Assembly (NCBI GenBank): GCA_017501465.1
Contig: JAFVWY010000015.1
Coordinates: 1-64,000, forward strand
Reading direction: 5' to 3'
From: Bacilli bacterium
GTDB lineage: Bacteria; Bacillota_I; Bacilli_A; ML615J-28; CAG-313
Length of the DNA: 64,000 bases
This document shows, piece by piece, positions 8,520 through 16,681 of the stretch. The notes under the pieces were generated by a model. That model searched no databases. It was not told where the DNA came from and was given only the letters and a program-made list of their open reading frames with translations. Made by a program: the position numbers and the translations under genes. Numbering within the stretch: the first letter of the stretch is position 1; the number at the start of each line of letters is the position of its first letter.

Positions 8520-10427
8520 ATGAAAAAAATTTGTTTTTTATTTATCTTTTTTATTTTTTGTTTTAGTAATGTTTTAGTGGTAAACGCAAAAGAAGATACC
8601 ATTAATGTGATCTTTAGTAAATATAATGTCGTAAAAGAAGAAGAGTTTTTAATTACCATTAATTATAATAATATAACAGAAGTTAATAGTTTACAGTTAG
8701 TATTAGAGCTGAATGAGTATTTTGATGTAGTAAATGATAAAGCTTGTTTTGTTAGTGGGAATAGTTATTTTAATGAAGATGAAATTTATGTTAATGAATA
8801 CTTAGATGATATTATTCGTTTTGTTTGTTTTAAAAAATCAAACATTAATAGTTTCACTAATTTATGTTGTATTAAATTAAAAGCTAAGACTAATATTGTT
8901 AATTTATATACCTACTTTGAAAATATAAAAATTAACCTATTTAATAAAGATTATGAACTTATTGAAACAAAGATAAATATAAGTGAAGGGATGGATATAA
9001 ATTGGCAACATGAAACGTATATAATAGAACTTAATAATAAAATACCTAATTTTATAGATGATATTAAAGTTTTAAATAGACAAGATAGCGAGTATTTATT
9101 AAATATTGAACACGATATTGATACTTCAAAAGTTGGAAATTATATTGTTACTCTATACTTTTATGATTATACTAATAATCAAACGATTATTAAAAGTAAA
9201 AGTGTAACTGTAGTAGATTTGGTTAAACCTATCATTAAAGGAAGTAATACAATTAATCTTTTAGATGTTGAACTGGATTTAAAAAATTTGTATCAGTTTG
9301 AAGTTAGTGATAATTATGATGAAACATTAAAGGTTAACATTAAGTATTTTGATCAAGATCAAAAAGAAATAAAAGATTTAGAAGAATTTTATAACTATTT
9401 AAAAAATAATACAATAGGTGTGATTAAAGTAACTGCAGAAGATAGTAGTAAAAATGTAAGTGATGAGTTTGTTCAAACAATTAAAATTAGTGATACTTTA
9501 GCTCCTGTTATTGAATGTGGTGATATTTTAGTATTAGATACAAAAATAGATGATTTTAAATTATTAGATTATATAACTTTAGTTGACCAATATGATCCCA
9601 ATCCTAAACTTACTTATCTTATAAATGGGAAAAGTGATGAAGATATTATTGAGCTTTTAAAAGAAGAATACGTTTTAAACATTAGTTTAGTAAGTATTGA
9701 TATGTATAATAATTGTAGTATAGAACACATGATTAAAGTATCACTTGTTGATACAAGCCCTCCTGAAATTATTAAAATAACGGATATTGAAATTAAAGAT
9801 GTTGATTTTACAACCCTAGATGATGTAATAAGTAAATCTTATAACTTTGTTGATAATTTTAAAATACCTTTAAGTTTTAATTATACTTATTATTTAGAAG
9901 ATACTATTTCAAAGGATGAATTAATTAATGCTTTGTTTAGTAATAAAACAGGTAGTGTAAAAATTAAATCAATTGATTCTTTTGGTAATGAATCTAATAT
10001 AATTGAGGTAAAGATAAAAGTTGTTGATACTTTAGCTCCTATTATAACAGTTCAAAATATCGAAGAAAATAAGAAATATCTATCAATTTCTAATGTTACC
10101 TATGATGTTCAAGATAATTTTAATAATCCAGTTGAGATTAATATATATTTAGATGGAGAAATATATAAAAACAATACAATAAGTCAAATAGGACAACATC
10201 AATTAAAAATAGAAGCAATTGACCAAAGCGGGAATAAAAGTATAAAAACGATTAATTTTGAAATCATTAAAAATAATTTAATCGGATGTGGTACGGATAC
10301 TAGTTGTTATAAAGATAATTATATTGATATAATATATTTTGCAATATTATTATTTGGCTTATCATTATTTATTGTGGTTATTAGTATTGCAGTTAAAAGA
10401 AATAGAAGAAGAAATAAAGAAATTTAG
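8520..10427 (+). CDS. Surface protein with Ig-like (DUF5011-type) repeats and a C-terminal membrane anchor
   Basis: A 635-residue exported protein. It starts with a signal peptide (MKK, long hydrophobic stretch, VNA before KEDT). A beta-rich N-terminal domain (about 25-150) resembles cohesin-like or Ig folds. Then come at least four repeats whose boundaries are marked by VDLVKPII, SDTLAPVI, VDTSPPEI and VDTLAPII, the usual start of DUF5011/HYR-like modules. A CGTDTSC pair, one transmembrane helix and a basic tail (RNRRRNKEI) close it, so the protein should stand on the membrane facing outward. Its binding partner is unknown. The 3' end overlaps the convergent sigK-like gene by four bases. Confidence 0.75.
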   Translation: MKKICFLFIFFIFCFSNVLVVNAKEDTINVIFSKYNVVKEEEFLITINYNNITEVNSLQLVLELNEYFDVVNDKACFVSGNSYFNEDEIYVNEYLDDIIRFVCFKKSNINSFTNLCCIKLKAKTNIVNLYTYFENIKINLFNKDYELIETKINISEGMDINWQHETYIIELNNKIPNFIDDIKVLNRQDSEYLLNIEHDIDTSKVGNYIVTLYFYDYTNNQTIIKSKSVTVVDLVKPIIKGSNTINLLDVELDLKNLYQFEVSDNYDETLKVNIKYFDQDQKEIKDLEEFYNYLKNNTIGVIKVTAEDSSKNVSDEFVQTIKISDTLAPVIECGDILVLDTKIDDFKLLDYITLVDQYDPNPKLTYLINGKSDEDIIELLKEEYVLNISLVSIDMYNNCSIEHMIKVSLVDTSPPEIIKITDIEIKDVDFTTLDDVISKSYNFVDNFKIPLSFNYTYYLEDTISKDELINALFSNKTGSVKIKSIDSFGNESNIIEVKIKVVDTLAPIITVQNIEENKKYLSISNVTYDVQDNFNNPVEINIYLDGEIYKNNTISQIGQHQLKIEAIDQSGNKSIKTINFEIIKNNLIGCGTDTSCYKDNYIDIIYFAILLFGLSLFIVVISIAVKRNRRRNKEI

Positions 10428-11101
10428 TTATTGTTTTTTAAATATAAATAAATTTTAGTAAGAGCTCTTTTTTCTATTCTTGATACATAACTTCTACTGA
10501 TATTTAGTTTATCTGCAATCTCTTTTTGGGTTTCAATAAAATAATCATTTAAACCATATCGTCTAGATATGATATCTAGCTCTCTTTCATCTAATGTATC
10601 GAGGGCTTTTTTAAGCTTATTGTTGTATTCTTCTTGTATAAGTTTTGAACTAATAGAAGGTGTAGGATCTTCTATGATATCACAAAGTCTAATTTCATTT
10701 CCTTCTTTATCTTCTCCTATTTTTTGATAAATAGATGTAGTATCTTTATTTTTCTTATTTTTCCTTAAATGCATCAAGATTTCGTTTTCAATACAACGAG
10801 ACGCATAAGTTGCAAGTTTTGTTCCACTTGATAGTTTATAAGTATCGATGGCTTTAATAAGACCAAACGCTCCAATTGATAACAAATCGTCTTTATCGAT
10901 TTTAGTGTTTTCATATTTTTTTACAATGTGAGCAACTAATCTTAAATTATGTTCTACGAGTTTATTTCTAGCATCTAAGTCTTTATTTTCTGCTTTTATT
11001 AATAATTCGTGTTCTTCTTCAGGTGATAAAGTTTCTGGGAAACTTTGAGAATTGATGGCACCAATTAATGGCATTAATAATAATGATAAAAATCCAAACA
11101 T
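10424..11101 (-). CDS. sigK: SigK-like RNA polymerase sigma factor
   Basis: A 225-residue sigma-70 family protein with regions 2 (ARNKLVEHNLRLVAHIVKKY, then DLLSIGAFGLIKAI and GTKLATYASRCIENEI) and 4 (EKRALTKIY preceded by the helix-turn-helix NISRSYVSRI). The sequence follows Bacillus SigK almost motif for motif, including the N-terminal hydrophobic stretch (MFGFLSLLLMPLIGAI) that corresponds to the pro-SigK membrane peptide. SigK drives late mother-cell sporulation genes. AAAGGAG precedes the ATG on the minus strand. It is divergent from yqeG. Whether this organism sporulates cannot be told from the window. Confidence 0.85.
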   Translation of the reverse strand: MFGFLSLLLMPLIGAINSQSFPETLSPEEEHELLIKAENKDLDARNKLVEHNLRLVAHIVKKYENTKIDKDDLLSIGAFGLIKAIDTYKLSSGTKLATYASRCIENEILMHLRKNKKNKDTTSIYQKIGEDKEGNEIRLCDIIEDPTPSISSKLIQEEYNNKLKKALDTLDERELDIISRRYGLNDYFIETQKEIADKLNISRSYVSRIEKRALTKIYLYLKNNN

Positions 11102-11123
11102 ATTTACTCCTTTTTTATATTGT

Positions 11124-11152
11124 TAGACAAATTTACTAAAATTTAGTATAAT
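11124..11152 (+). promoter_or_regulatory. Promoter of the yqeG operon
   Basis: TAGACA, 17 bases, TATAAT, in the 66-base divergent region between sigK and yqeG. The spacer contains the 13-base dyad ACTAAAATTTAGT. Confidence 0.6.
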
Positions 11153-11167
11153 AAGATAGGTGATAGT

Positions 11168-11695
11168 ATGAAATATATACCAAAAGTAGTAGTAAATTCG
11201 TTATATGATATTGACTTTACTACATTATATGAAGAAGGTTTTCGTTTTATTATTAGTGATTTGGATAATACTTTAGCATCATATAAAGAAGAAGTTCCAT
11301 CTTTTGAATTAATTAATAAAATAAAAGAAATTAAAGAATTAGGATTTAAGTTTTATTTGGTTTCTAATAATAAAAGTCAAAGAATAGAGACTTTTACTAA
11401 CATGTTAAATGCTGATGGCTTTTTAGCAAAAGCAGAAAAACCAAGAACATTTAAAATGGAAAAGTTTTTAGAACATGAAAATATTGATGTTTGTAAACTA
11501 ATTGGAATTGGAGATCAATTAGTTACTGATATTTTAGGTTTTAATAGACTTAATGCCTATTCTATTTTAGTTAAAACCATCGATAAGAAAACTCAAAAAT
11601 GGTATACTAAGATAAACAGATTAAGAGAAATTATAATTATTAAAAGAATTAAAAAAGAAAATTTAGAGATAGGAAGCAAAATAGAAAAACTATGA
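11168..11695 (+). CDS. yqeG: YqeG-family HAD IIIA phosphatase
   Basis: A 175-residue HAD-superfamily protein with motif I DLDNTL (Asp31, Asp33), motif II Ser in LVSNN, and the acidic motif in GIGDQLVTDILG. Homologues (YqeG; GEP4-like phosphatidylglycerophosphatases) dephosphorylate small phosphorylated substrates, possibly phosphatidylglycerophosphate. It is the first gene of the yqeG-yqeH-yqeK-rsfS operon, and its TGA stop overlaps the ATG of yqeH (ATGA). Confidence 0.88.
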   Translation: MKYIPKVVVNSLYDIDFTTLYEEGFRFIISDLDNTLASYKEEVPSFELINKIKEIKELGFKFYLVSNNKSQRIETFTNMLNADGFLAKAEKPRTFKMEKFLEHENIDVCKLIGIGDQLVTDILGFNRLNAYSILVKTIDKKTQKWYTKINRLREIIIIKRIKKENLEIGSKIEKL

Positions 11696-12846
11696 GTAGA
11701 TGTATAGGCTGTGGAGCTGTTTTACAAACAACTGATGAATTATTACCTGGTTATATTCCGGCATCAGCTGATGCGGAAAGTAAAGCATATTGTAAAAGAT
11801 GCTTTATGATTAGACATCATAATTTAGATTATAGCGAAGATAACCTAAGTTTAATGAGTTCTAAAGAAGATGTTGAAAAGAAACATAAAGAGTATTTAAA
11901 CTTACTACAAAATGTTAAAAATGAACATTGTTTAGTTCTTTTAATGATTGATGCTTTAGATATTTATACCGGTTTTATTCCTCAAATTAAAGAAATTGTC
12001 GGTAATAATCCAGTATGGATTTTAGCAAATAAAGCTGATTTATATCCAAAAGATATGAAAACAAATAGAATTAAAGAACAAATTGAAAAGATTTCTAAAT
12101 CTTGTGGATTAGATACTAAAAATGTTTTCTTTATTTCTTGTTTAAAAGAAAAGAATGTTGATATGATTATGGATCGTATGTTTGTTAATTTAAATAAGAA
12201 ACATTATCCTTCTAATAATATTTATGTTATTGGATCAACTTCTGTTGGCAAGTCAACATTTATCAATTTAGTATTAAAGAAGTATGCACAAACAGTAGAT
12301 TTGATCACTACTTCAATGGAAGCAAATACTACGATGAATTTAATAAAAATTGGCGTAGGCAAAAACAATAAAGGGAATGATTGTTATTTAATTGATACTC
12401 CAGGGTATTTAAATACCCAAAGTATTTTATCATGTGCCCCTTTAAAAACATTAAAAGTTTTAGTTCCAAAAAACTTTATTCGTGTTAAAACTTATCAATT
12501 AAAAGATGAACAAACTATCTATTTAGGTGGTATTGTAAGACTAGATATTAAGTCAGTAAAATGTAGTTTATCATTTTATGTAAGTGATAAACTATATATT
12601 CATAGAACTAAAACTATGAATGCAGAAAAAGCATATGAATCACTAAAATTTAAAGAATTAGTACCTCCGTATACTATTGAAGAACAAGAAATGTATGGAA
12701 ATATTTATCAAGCAAATTATACAATAAATCAACCAACTAACCTTTGGATTTCAGGTATTGGCTTTATTCACATTAAAGGAGATTGTGAAATTTTAGTTCA
12801 TGCTCCTAGTATGGTTAAGGTTACGGAGGATAAAATTGAACTATAA
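11692..12846 (+). CDS. yqeH: YqeH ribosome-biogenesis GTPase
   Basis: A 384-residue circularly permuted GTPase. An N-terminal zinc finger (Cys4, Cys7, Cys34, Cys37) is followed by G4 NKAD (113-116), then G1 GSTSVGKST (181-189) and G3 DTPG (235-238), the permuted order that defines the family. YqeH is needed for 30S subunit assembly in Bacillus. The start overlaps yqeG, and the end overlaps yqeK. Confidence 0.93.
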   Translation: MSRCIGCGAVLQTTDELLPGYIPASADAESKAYCKRCFMIRHHNLDYSEDNLSLMSSKEDVEKKHKEYLNLLQNVKNEHCLVLLMIDALDIYTGFIPQIKEIVGNNPVWILANKADLYPKDMKTNRIKEQIEKISKSCGLDTKNVFFISCLKEKNVDMIMDRMFVNLNKKHYPSNNIYVIGSTSVGKSTFINLVLKKYAQTVDLITTSMEANTTMNLIKIGVGKNNKGNDCYLIDTPGYLNTQSILSCAPLKTLKVLVPKNFIRVKTYQLKDEQTIYLGGIVRLDIKSVKCSLSFYVSDKLYIHRTKTMNAEKAYESLKFKELVPPYTIEEQEMYGNIYQANYTINQPTNLWISGIGFIHIKGDCEILVHAPSMVKVTEDKIEL

Positions 12847-13432
12847 TCAAATCTATGAAACAGTTGAAAAACGTTTTAGTCATACAGACAAACAAATCAA
12901 AAGATTTAATCATTCGAAAGAAGTAGTTAAGATGGCTTTATATTTAAATGAACACTTAAATTTAAATTTAGATATAGAACTTGTAAAAATTACTGCAATC
13001 TTACATGATTATGGTAAAAATATACCTGAAGACGAACAATTAAAACTTTTAGAAAAATATCTTACAGTTGATGAAATAAATCATTATAAAAGCTATTTAC
13101 CAGTAGTTCATTCTATTCTGGGCGCATATTTAGTAAAAGATGAACTACAAATAGATGATGATAGCATCTTTGATGCTATCTATTATCACACTACAGGAAA
13201 AAAGAAGATGTCAACTTTAACTAAATTAATTTATGTTAGTGATGCGGTTGAACTATCTAGAACATATCCTAATGTGGAACATTATCGCAGATCTTGTTAT
13301 GAAGATTTAGATAAAGGGGTTTATGAAATCTTAAAGGGTTCTGTTGAAAGTTTAAAAGCTAGAAATCTACCGATTGAAAATAATACAATAGAAGCTTTAA
13401 GATATTATGAGGAGTATTTAAATGAAGTTTAA
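12836..13432 (+). CDS. yqeK: YqeK HD-domain diadenosine tetraphosphatase
   Basis: A 198-residue HD-superfamily hydrolase with metal ligands in FNHSKEV (His26) and ILHDYGK (His57-Asp58), then VHSILGAYLV and YYHTTGKK. YqeK symmetrically cleaves Ap4A to ADP. The start is most likely the TTG at 12836: GGAGG lies six bases before it, while the upstream in-frame ATG (12800) is deep inside yqeH and has no ribosome site. The gene therefore overlaps the end of yqeH by 11 bases. Confidence 0.88.
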   Translation: MNYNQIYETVEKRFSHTDKQIKRFNHSKEVVKMALYLNEHLNLNLDIELVKITAILHDYGKNIPEDEQLKLLEKYLTVDEINHYKSYLPVVHSILGAYLVKDELQIDDDSIFDAIYYHTTGKKKMSTLTKLIYVSDAVELSRTYPNVEHYRRSCYEDLDKGVYEILKGSVESLKARNLPIENNTIEALRYYEEYLNEV

Positions 13433-13769
13433 AAATAAAGAATTAGACATTGTTTTAAAATGTTTAGATAAAGCAGTAGCCCATAATGTTATCGTTTATG
13501 ATTTAACACCAATCACTCCCTTTTTTGATTATTCTGTTGTGGTTAGTGTTGATTCATCAAGACAAGGCCATGCTGCCGTTGAATATTTAAGAGATGACGC
13601 ACAAAAGAATCAAATGATTGTAAAGGGGTATGCAGATAATCCGGATTCTAGATGGTATTTAGTAGATCTTAATAATATTATCGTTCATATTTTTGTTAAA
13701 GAAGAACGTGAAAGATTTAACTTAGATGGATTGTATTATAATTTAGACAAAAAAATAATTGAGGATTAG
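13422..13769 (+). CDS. rsfS: Ribosomal silencing factor RsfS
   Basis: A 115-residue protein of the Iojap/RsfS family (DUF143). Characteristic stretches are DYSVVVSVDSSRQ, GYADNPDSRWYLVDLNNIIVHIF and ERERFNLDGLY. RsfS binds uL14 and blocks subunit joining during starvation. The ATG sits inside the end of yqeK after GAGGAG. yqeK-rsfS adjacency is the standard Firmicute arrangement. Confidence 0.93.
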   Translation: MKFKNKELDIVLKCLDKAVAHNVIVYDLTPITPFFDYSVVVSVDSSRQGHAAVEYLRDDAQKNQMIVKGYADNPDSRWYLVDLNNIIVHIFVKEERERFNLDGLYYNLDKKIIED

Positions 13770-13770
13770 T

Positions 13771-14661
13771 ATGAAAAAAGAATTTAATGATCGCACATTA
13801 GGTTATTTATTAATAACTGTAATGTATATAGTAGCATTTTTCACAGGTTTAATACTATATGACTTAATAGATGGTATTCACATTTTATTAAGAGTTTTAA
13901 TAATGACAGTATCATCAACCTTTGTTTTATTTTTATTTTCTTCTTTAATTAGTAACTCTTCAGTATATGATCCATATTGGAGTGTATTCCCGGTTGTTAC
14001 TGCATTCTTATTATATGATTATGGAGGAGAGGCTCATCCATTATCTAAATTAATGTTAGTATTTATCTTTATTTGGGGATTAAGATTAACAGCTAACTGG
14101 GCATATACTTTTAAAGGATTAGAATATGAAGATTGGCGATATACTAAGTTTAGAACAGCTCATCCTAAACTTTGGCCTATCATTAATTTATTTGGTATTC
14201 ATATGTTTCCAACTGTGGTAACGTATTTATTAATGTTAGCACCAATTGAATTTTTTGAAACTGTTAATAAAGGTACAGTTACTAATCAATTTAATGTATC
14301 TAGTATCTTAGCTATTTTAGTAATGGCAGTAGCAATTATTATCGAATTTTTAGCGGATATTCAATCACACATCCATAGAAGAAGACATCCTAAGACAATA
14401 ATTAATACTGGTCTTTGGAAGGTTAGTAGACATCCAAATTACTTTGGCGAAATTGCTTTTTGGTTTGGAACTTACCTTTTATTAATATCTTTAAATACTT
14501 CAATGTGGGTACTATTCTTAGGACCACTTGTTAACTTATTAATGTTTGTATTCGTTAGTATTCCGATGATGGAAAAACGAATGATGAAGAAATATCCTGA
14601 GTATTTAGAATATCAAAAGAATACAAATGTCTTAATTCCATTAAAGAAAAAGCAACAATAG
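13771..14661 (+). CDS. DUF1295 membrane protein (steroid 5-alpha-reductase-like family)
   Basis: A 296-residue polytopic membrane protein of the DUF1295 family, with the C-terminal signature GLWKVSRHPNYFGEIAFWFG and RMMKKYPEYLEYQ shared with isoprenylcysteine methyltransferases and 3-oxo-5-alpha-steroid reductases. The family reduces or methylates lipid-like substrates; the substrate here is unknown. The start is taken as the ATG at 13771, preceded by GAGGA; a TTG at 13759 is in frame but has no ribosome site. It is the last gene of the yqeG operon, and its stop codon lies in the terminator stem. Confidence 0.85.
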   Translation: MKKEFNDRTLGYLLITVMYIVAFFTGLILYDLIDGIHILLRVLIMTVSSTFVLFLFSSLISNSSVYDPYWSVFPVVTAFLLYDYGGEAHPLSKLMLVFIFIWGLRLTANWAYTFKGLEYEDWRYTKFRTAHPKLWPIINLFGIHMFPTVVTYLLMLAPIEFFETVNKGTVTNQFNVSSILAILVMAVAIIIEFLADIQSHIHRRRHPKTIINTGLWKVSRHPNYFGEIAFWFGTYLLLISLNTSMWVLFLGPLVNLLMFVFVSIPMMEKRMMKKYPEYLEYQKNTNVLIPLKKKQQ

Positions 14662-14678
14662 TAGTATTGTTGCTTTTT
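14647..14678 (+). terminator. Intrinsic terminator after the DUF1295 gene
   Basis: AAAAAGCAACAATA pairs perfectly with TATTGTTGCTTTTT around GTAG. The stop codon is part of the structure. A 16-base T homopolymer (14691-14706) lies just downstream. Confidence 0.88.
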
Positions 14679-14706
14679 GATTTTTTCCTCTTTTTTTTTT
14701 TTTTTT

Positions 14707-14865
14707 CGATAAATGAAAACACTTTCATCTTATTTTCAAGGTATTATTCTTTACAGTGTTTACAAAATGATGTAAAATGTAAACTGTGCTTTGTGAATTT
14801 TAGGTGAAGTTTTTCATTAAAAAGTCACAATTTAAAGTTAAATTTTACCTTTTTTAGTTCAAAGA
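14707..14865 (+). promoter_or_regulatory. Upstream region of the sipW/TasA locus with two dyads
   Basis: No gene is visible between 14662 and 15053. ATGAAA-acac-TTTCAT (14713-14728) and an imperfect dyad ACAGTGTTTACA...TGTAAACTGTG (14754-14788) lie upstream of the main promoter and could be operators. The half-site CACTTTC recurs at 16590-16596, upstream of a second gene of this locus. Confidence 0.35.
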
Positions 14866-14895
14866 TTGACAGAATTTAACTAAATATAGTATAAT
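14866..14895 (+). promoter_or_regulatory. Strong sigma-A promoter P1 of the sipW/TasA locus
   Basis: Perfect TTGACA and perfect TATAAT with an 18-base spacer. The predicted leader of about 150 bases is unusually long and contains CTATAA/TTATAG pairing around 14994-15026. Confidence 0.75.
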
Positions 14896-14971
14896 ATTTA
14901 TACAATTACTTACATTTTTATTCGTTATTGCCTGCCAAATTAGTACTTTGTTTGCAAAAATCGAAAAAAAG

Positions 14972-15001
14972 TTGTAAAATAAGCCATGTATAAGCTATAA
15001 T
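14972..15001 (+). promoter_or_regulatory. Possible second promoter P2 before sipW
   Basis: TTGTAA, 18 bases, TATAAT. Weaker than P1; it would give a leader of about 45 bases. Confidence 0.4.
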
Positions 15002-15053
15002 GGGGAACTTTAATTTCTCGTTATAGTTTCATATTCTTTAGGAGGAATATAAA

Positions 15054-15725
15054 ATGGAAAATCAAAAGAAACTTAGTACTCTTAATATTGTAGGTATTAT
15101 ACTAATTGCGGTATTCCTACCAATTATAATGGTTAACTTAACAATTGTTGTAAAAGGTTGGACAAACCCCGATGAAATTCCTATGATCTTTGATACTGCG
15201 CCATTAATTGTTATTTCAGACTCAATGACAATTGATAAGAAAAATGATACTGGTGCGTTTAATAAAGGTGATTTAATTTTTATAAAAAAAGTTGATCCTG
15301 CCACTTTACAAGTTGGAGATATCATTACTTACATTTCTAATGATAAAGAAGGAAGTATTATTACCCATAGAATTGTAAGTATTTACGAAGATGGAACATT
15401 TGAAACTAAAGGGGACTATTCTCCTGGCTATGATAGAGACCCTGTCACTTATGAACAAGTAGTAGGTAAATACTCTGGTAGAATTGCAAGAGCTGGTGAT
15501 TTAGCATTATTTTTCCAAAAACCAGTTGGTGTAATTGTATTACTTGGTGTTCCTCTAGTTGCAATTCTTGCAATTGATTTCTTCCAAAAACGTAAAGAAA
15601 CAGATAAAGTAAGTTCAGAAAAAGCAGAACTTGAAGCTGAACTTGCAAAACTTCGTGCTGAAAAAGAACAATTACAACAAGCTGAATCTACTGAAAAAGT
15701 AGAAGAAGAGAATGCTGATAATTAA
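15054..15725 (+). CDS. sipW: SipW-like ER-type signal peptidase I
   Basis: A 223-residue S26B signal peptidase. One N-terminal membrane helix (about 10-34), box B ISDSM with the catalytic Ser57, and THRI with His105 in place of the lysine of ordinary bacterial signal peptidases. This Ser-His type is the one that processes TasA, YqxM and camelysin-type proteins. TKGDYSPGYDRDP supplies the acidic box. A second membrane helix (about 158-175) precedes an acidic coiled-coil tail (about 183-220, AELEAELAKLRAEKEQL), which is an addition to the core enzyme. AGGAGG precedes the ATG. It is followed by the substrate-like genes. Confidence 0.9.
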   Translation: MENQKKLSTLNIVGIILIAVFLPIIMVNLTIVVKGWTNPDEIPMIFDTAPLIVISDSMTIDKKNDTGAFNKGDLIFIKKVDPATLQVGDIITYISNDKEGSIITHRIVSIYEDGTFETKGDYSPGYDRDPVTYEQVVGKYSGRIARAGDLALFFQKPVGVIVLLGVPLVAILAIDFFQKRKETDKVSSEKAELEAELAKLRAEKEQLQQAESTEKVEEENADN

Positions 15726-15854
15726 TTTTTTTCAGTATTAATTAAATTTTGGTATAAACGTGGTCACAACGTTCATACATATATTACAAGTTTTATATAA
15801 ACTTTTTATAAATTTTATATAGGCGAAAAATTTTTAGAAAGGAAATAGACAAAC

Positions 15855-16466
15855 ATGAAAAGAAATAAATTATTTATTTTAGGTATCTGTACTGTTATGG
15901 TTGCTTTAGTTTCTTTATCATTAGTATCTGGCACTTGGGCTAAATATACTTCAAGCATTTCAGGTGAAGATCAAGCTAGAGTTGCTAAATGGTCAGTTTT
16001 ATTTGAAGATAAAGATGCTGCTACTGAAAGTTCATTTACTGTTGATTTATTTGGTACTATAAAAGATACTGATGGTTCTGCTGAATCAGATGTTTCAAGT
16101 GCTAATTTAGATAAAGTAATTGCTCCAGGTACACAAGGTTCTTTTGAATTTAACTTAGAAAATAAATCTGAAGTTACTGCTGCTTATGCAGTTGATTTTA
16201 CAGTAACTAATGCTAATAATATTCCAGTTCAATTCAGAATTGCTGACGGTGAATGGAAAAATAGTATTGATGACTTAGACATTCCATTTGATAATAGCGA
16301 TGCTCCTACTAGTAATCCATTAGCTGCAAAGACAGGTACCGCTTCATTTACTATTGAATGGAGATGGATCTATAATGGAGTTGATTCTACAGATACTGCT
16401 TTAGGTACTGCTGGAACAGCTACTATTAAAGTTGAAGTTGACGTAACATTCACTCAAGTTGACTAA
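15855..16466 (+). CDS. TasA/camelysin-like secreted fibre protein
   Basis: A 203-residue exported protein. The N-terminus has a basic start, a hydrophobic helix and the sequence GTWAKYTSS followed by ARVAKW, the layout of SipW-processed precursors; cleavage near Ala29 is inferred. The mature part has APGTQGSFEFNL, NIPVQFRI and FTIEWRWIYNG, matching TasA/camelysin-like (peptidase M73) beta-sandwich proteins. TasA forms amyloid-like matrix fibres in Bacillus biofilms. GAAAGGAAAT lies upstream. High content of small residues and codon choice suggest high expression. The 129-base gap before it shows only AT-rich sequence with an AACGT/ACGTT dyad. Confidence 0.8.
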   Translation: MKRNKLFILGICTVMVALVSLSLVSGTWAKYTSSISGEDQARVAKWSVLFEDKDAATESSFTVDLFGTIKDTDGSAESDVSSANLDKVIAPGTQGSFEFNLENKSEVTAAYAVDFTVTNANNIPVQFRIADGEWKNSIDDLDIPFDNSDAPTSNPLAAKTGTASFTIEWRWIYNGVDSTDTALGTAGTATIKVEVDVTFTQVD

Positions 16467-16488
16467 TTCTTTTTAAAAAGAAAATATA

Positions 16489-16562
16489 TCAACAACAATT
16501 TTTATGGCTACAAATAAAAATATGTCACTAGGTATTTTGTGGCTGCCTAGTGACTGTTGTTG
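16489..16562 (+). ncRNA. Structured RNA candidate with competing stems, between two TasA-like genes
   Basis: CAACAACA (16490-16497) pairs with TGTTGTTG (16555-16562), and GTCACTAGG (16524-16532) pairs perfectly with CCTAGTGAC (16546-16554), so the 3' arm is one continuous 17-base strand. A third pairing, GGCTACAAA (16506-16514) with TTTGTGGCT (16536-16544), nine pairs including two G-U, crosses the second. Only one base separates the crossing 3' arms, so the two 9-bp stems are more likely alternatives than a full pseudoknot. The high-GC arms stand out from the AT-rich surroundings. I do not recognise a known riboswitch class. Confidence 0.5.
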
Positions 16563-16577
16563 TAGCAAATTTAATAT

Positions 16578-16613
16578 GAAAGTGTTAATCACTTTCTTAT
16601 CAAAGTATATAAT
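16578..16613 (+). promoter_or_regulatory. GAAAGTG/CACTTTC dyad overlapping a promoter
   Basis: GAAAGTG-ttaat-CACTTTC is a perfect 7-bp inverted repeat (16578-16596). A perfect TATAAT sits at 16608-16613, so the dyad covers the -35 position as an operator would. A further hairpin, TATCAAA/TTTGATA, spans about 16598-16640 before the AGGGAGGGAGG site of the next gene. Confidence 0.45.
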
Positions 16614-16681
16614 ATTTAAATGTATTGTATCTTTTGATAGGAAAATGATTAATTTTTGATTTTTAGGGAGGGAGGAAAATT

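Noticed and set aside
11134-11146. Dyad in the spacer of the yqeG promoter as an operator, together with the one in the rpsB promoter
   Set aside because: Both are short and made mostly of A and T, expected by chance at this composition, and they differ from each other.
14691-14706. The T homopolymer as a terminator in its own right
   Set aside because: No stem lies directly before it; the real terminator ends at 14678. The run may be a length-variable tract but nothing shows phase variation.
16506-16554. A complete H-type pseudoknot formed by the two crossing 9-bp stems
   Set aside because: Only one base separates the 3' arms, too short to cross a full 9-bp stem. Alternative pairing is more plausible.
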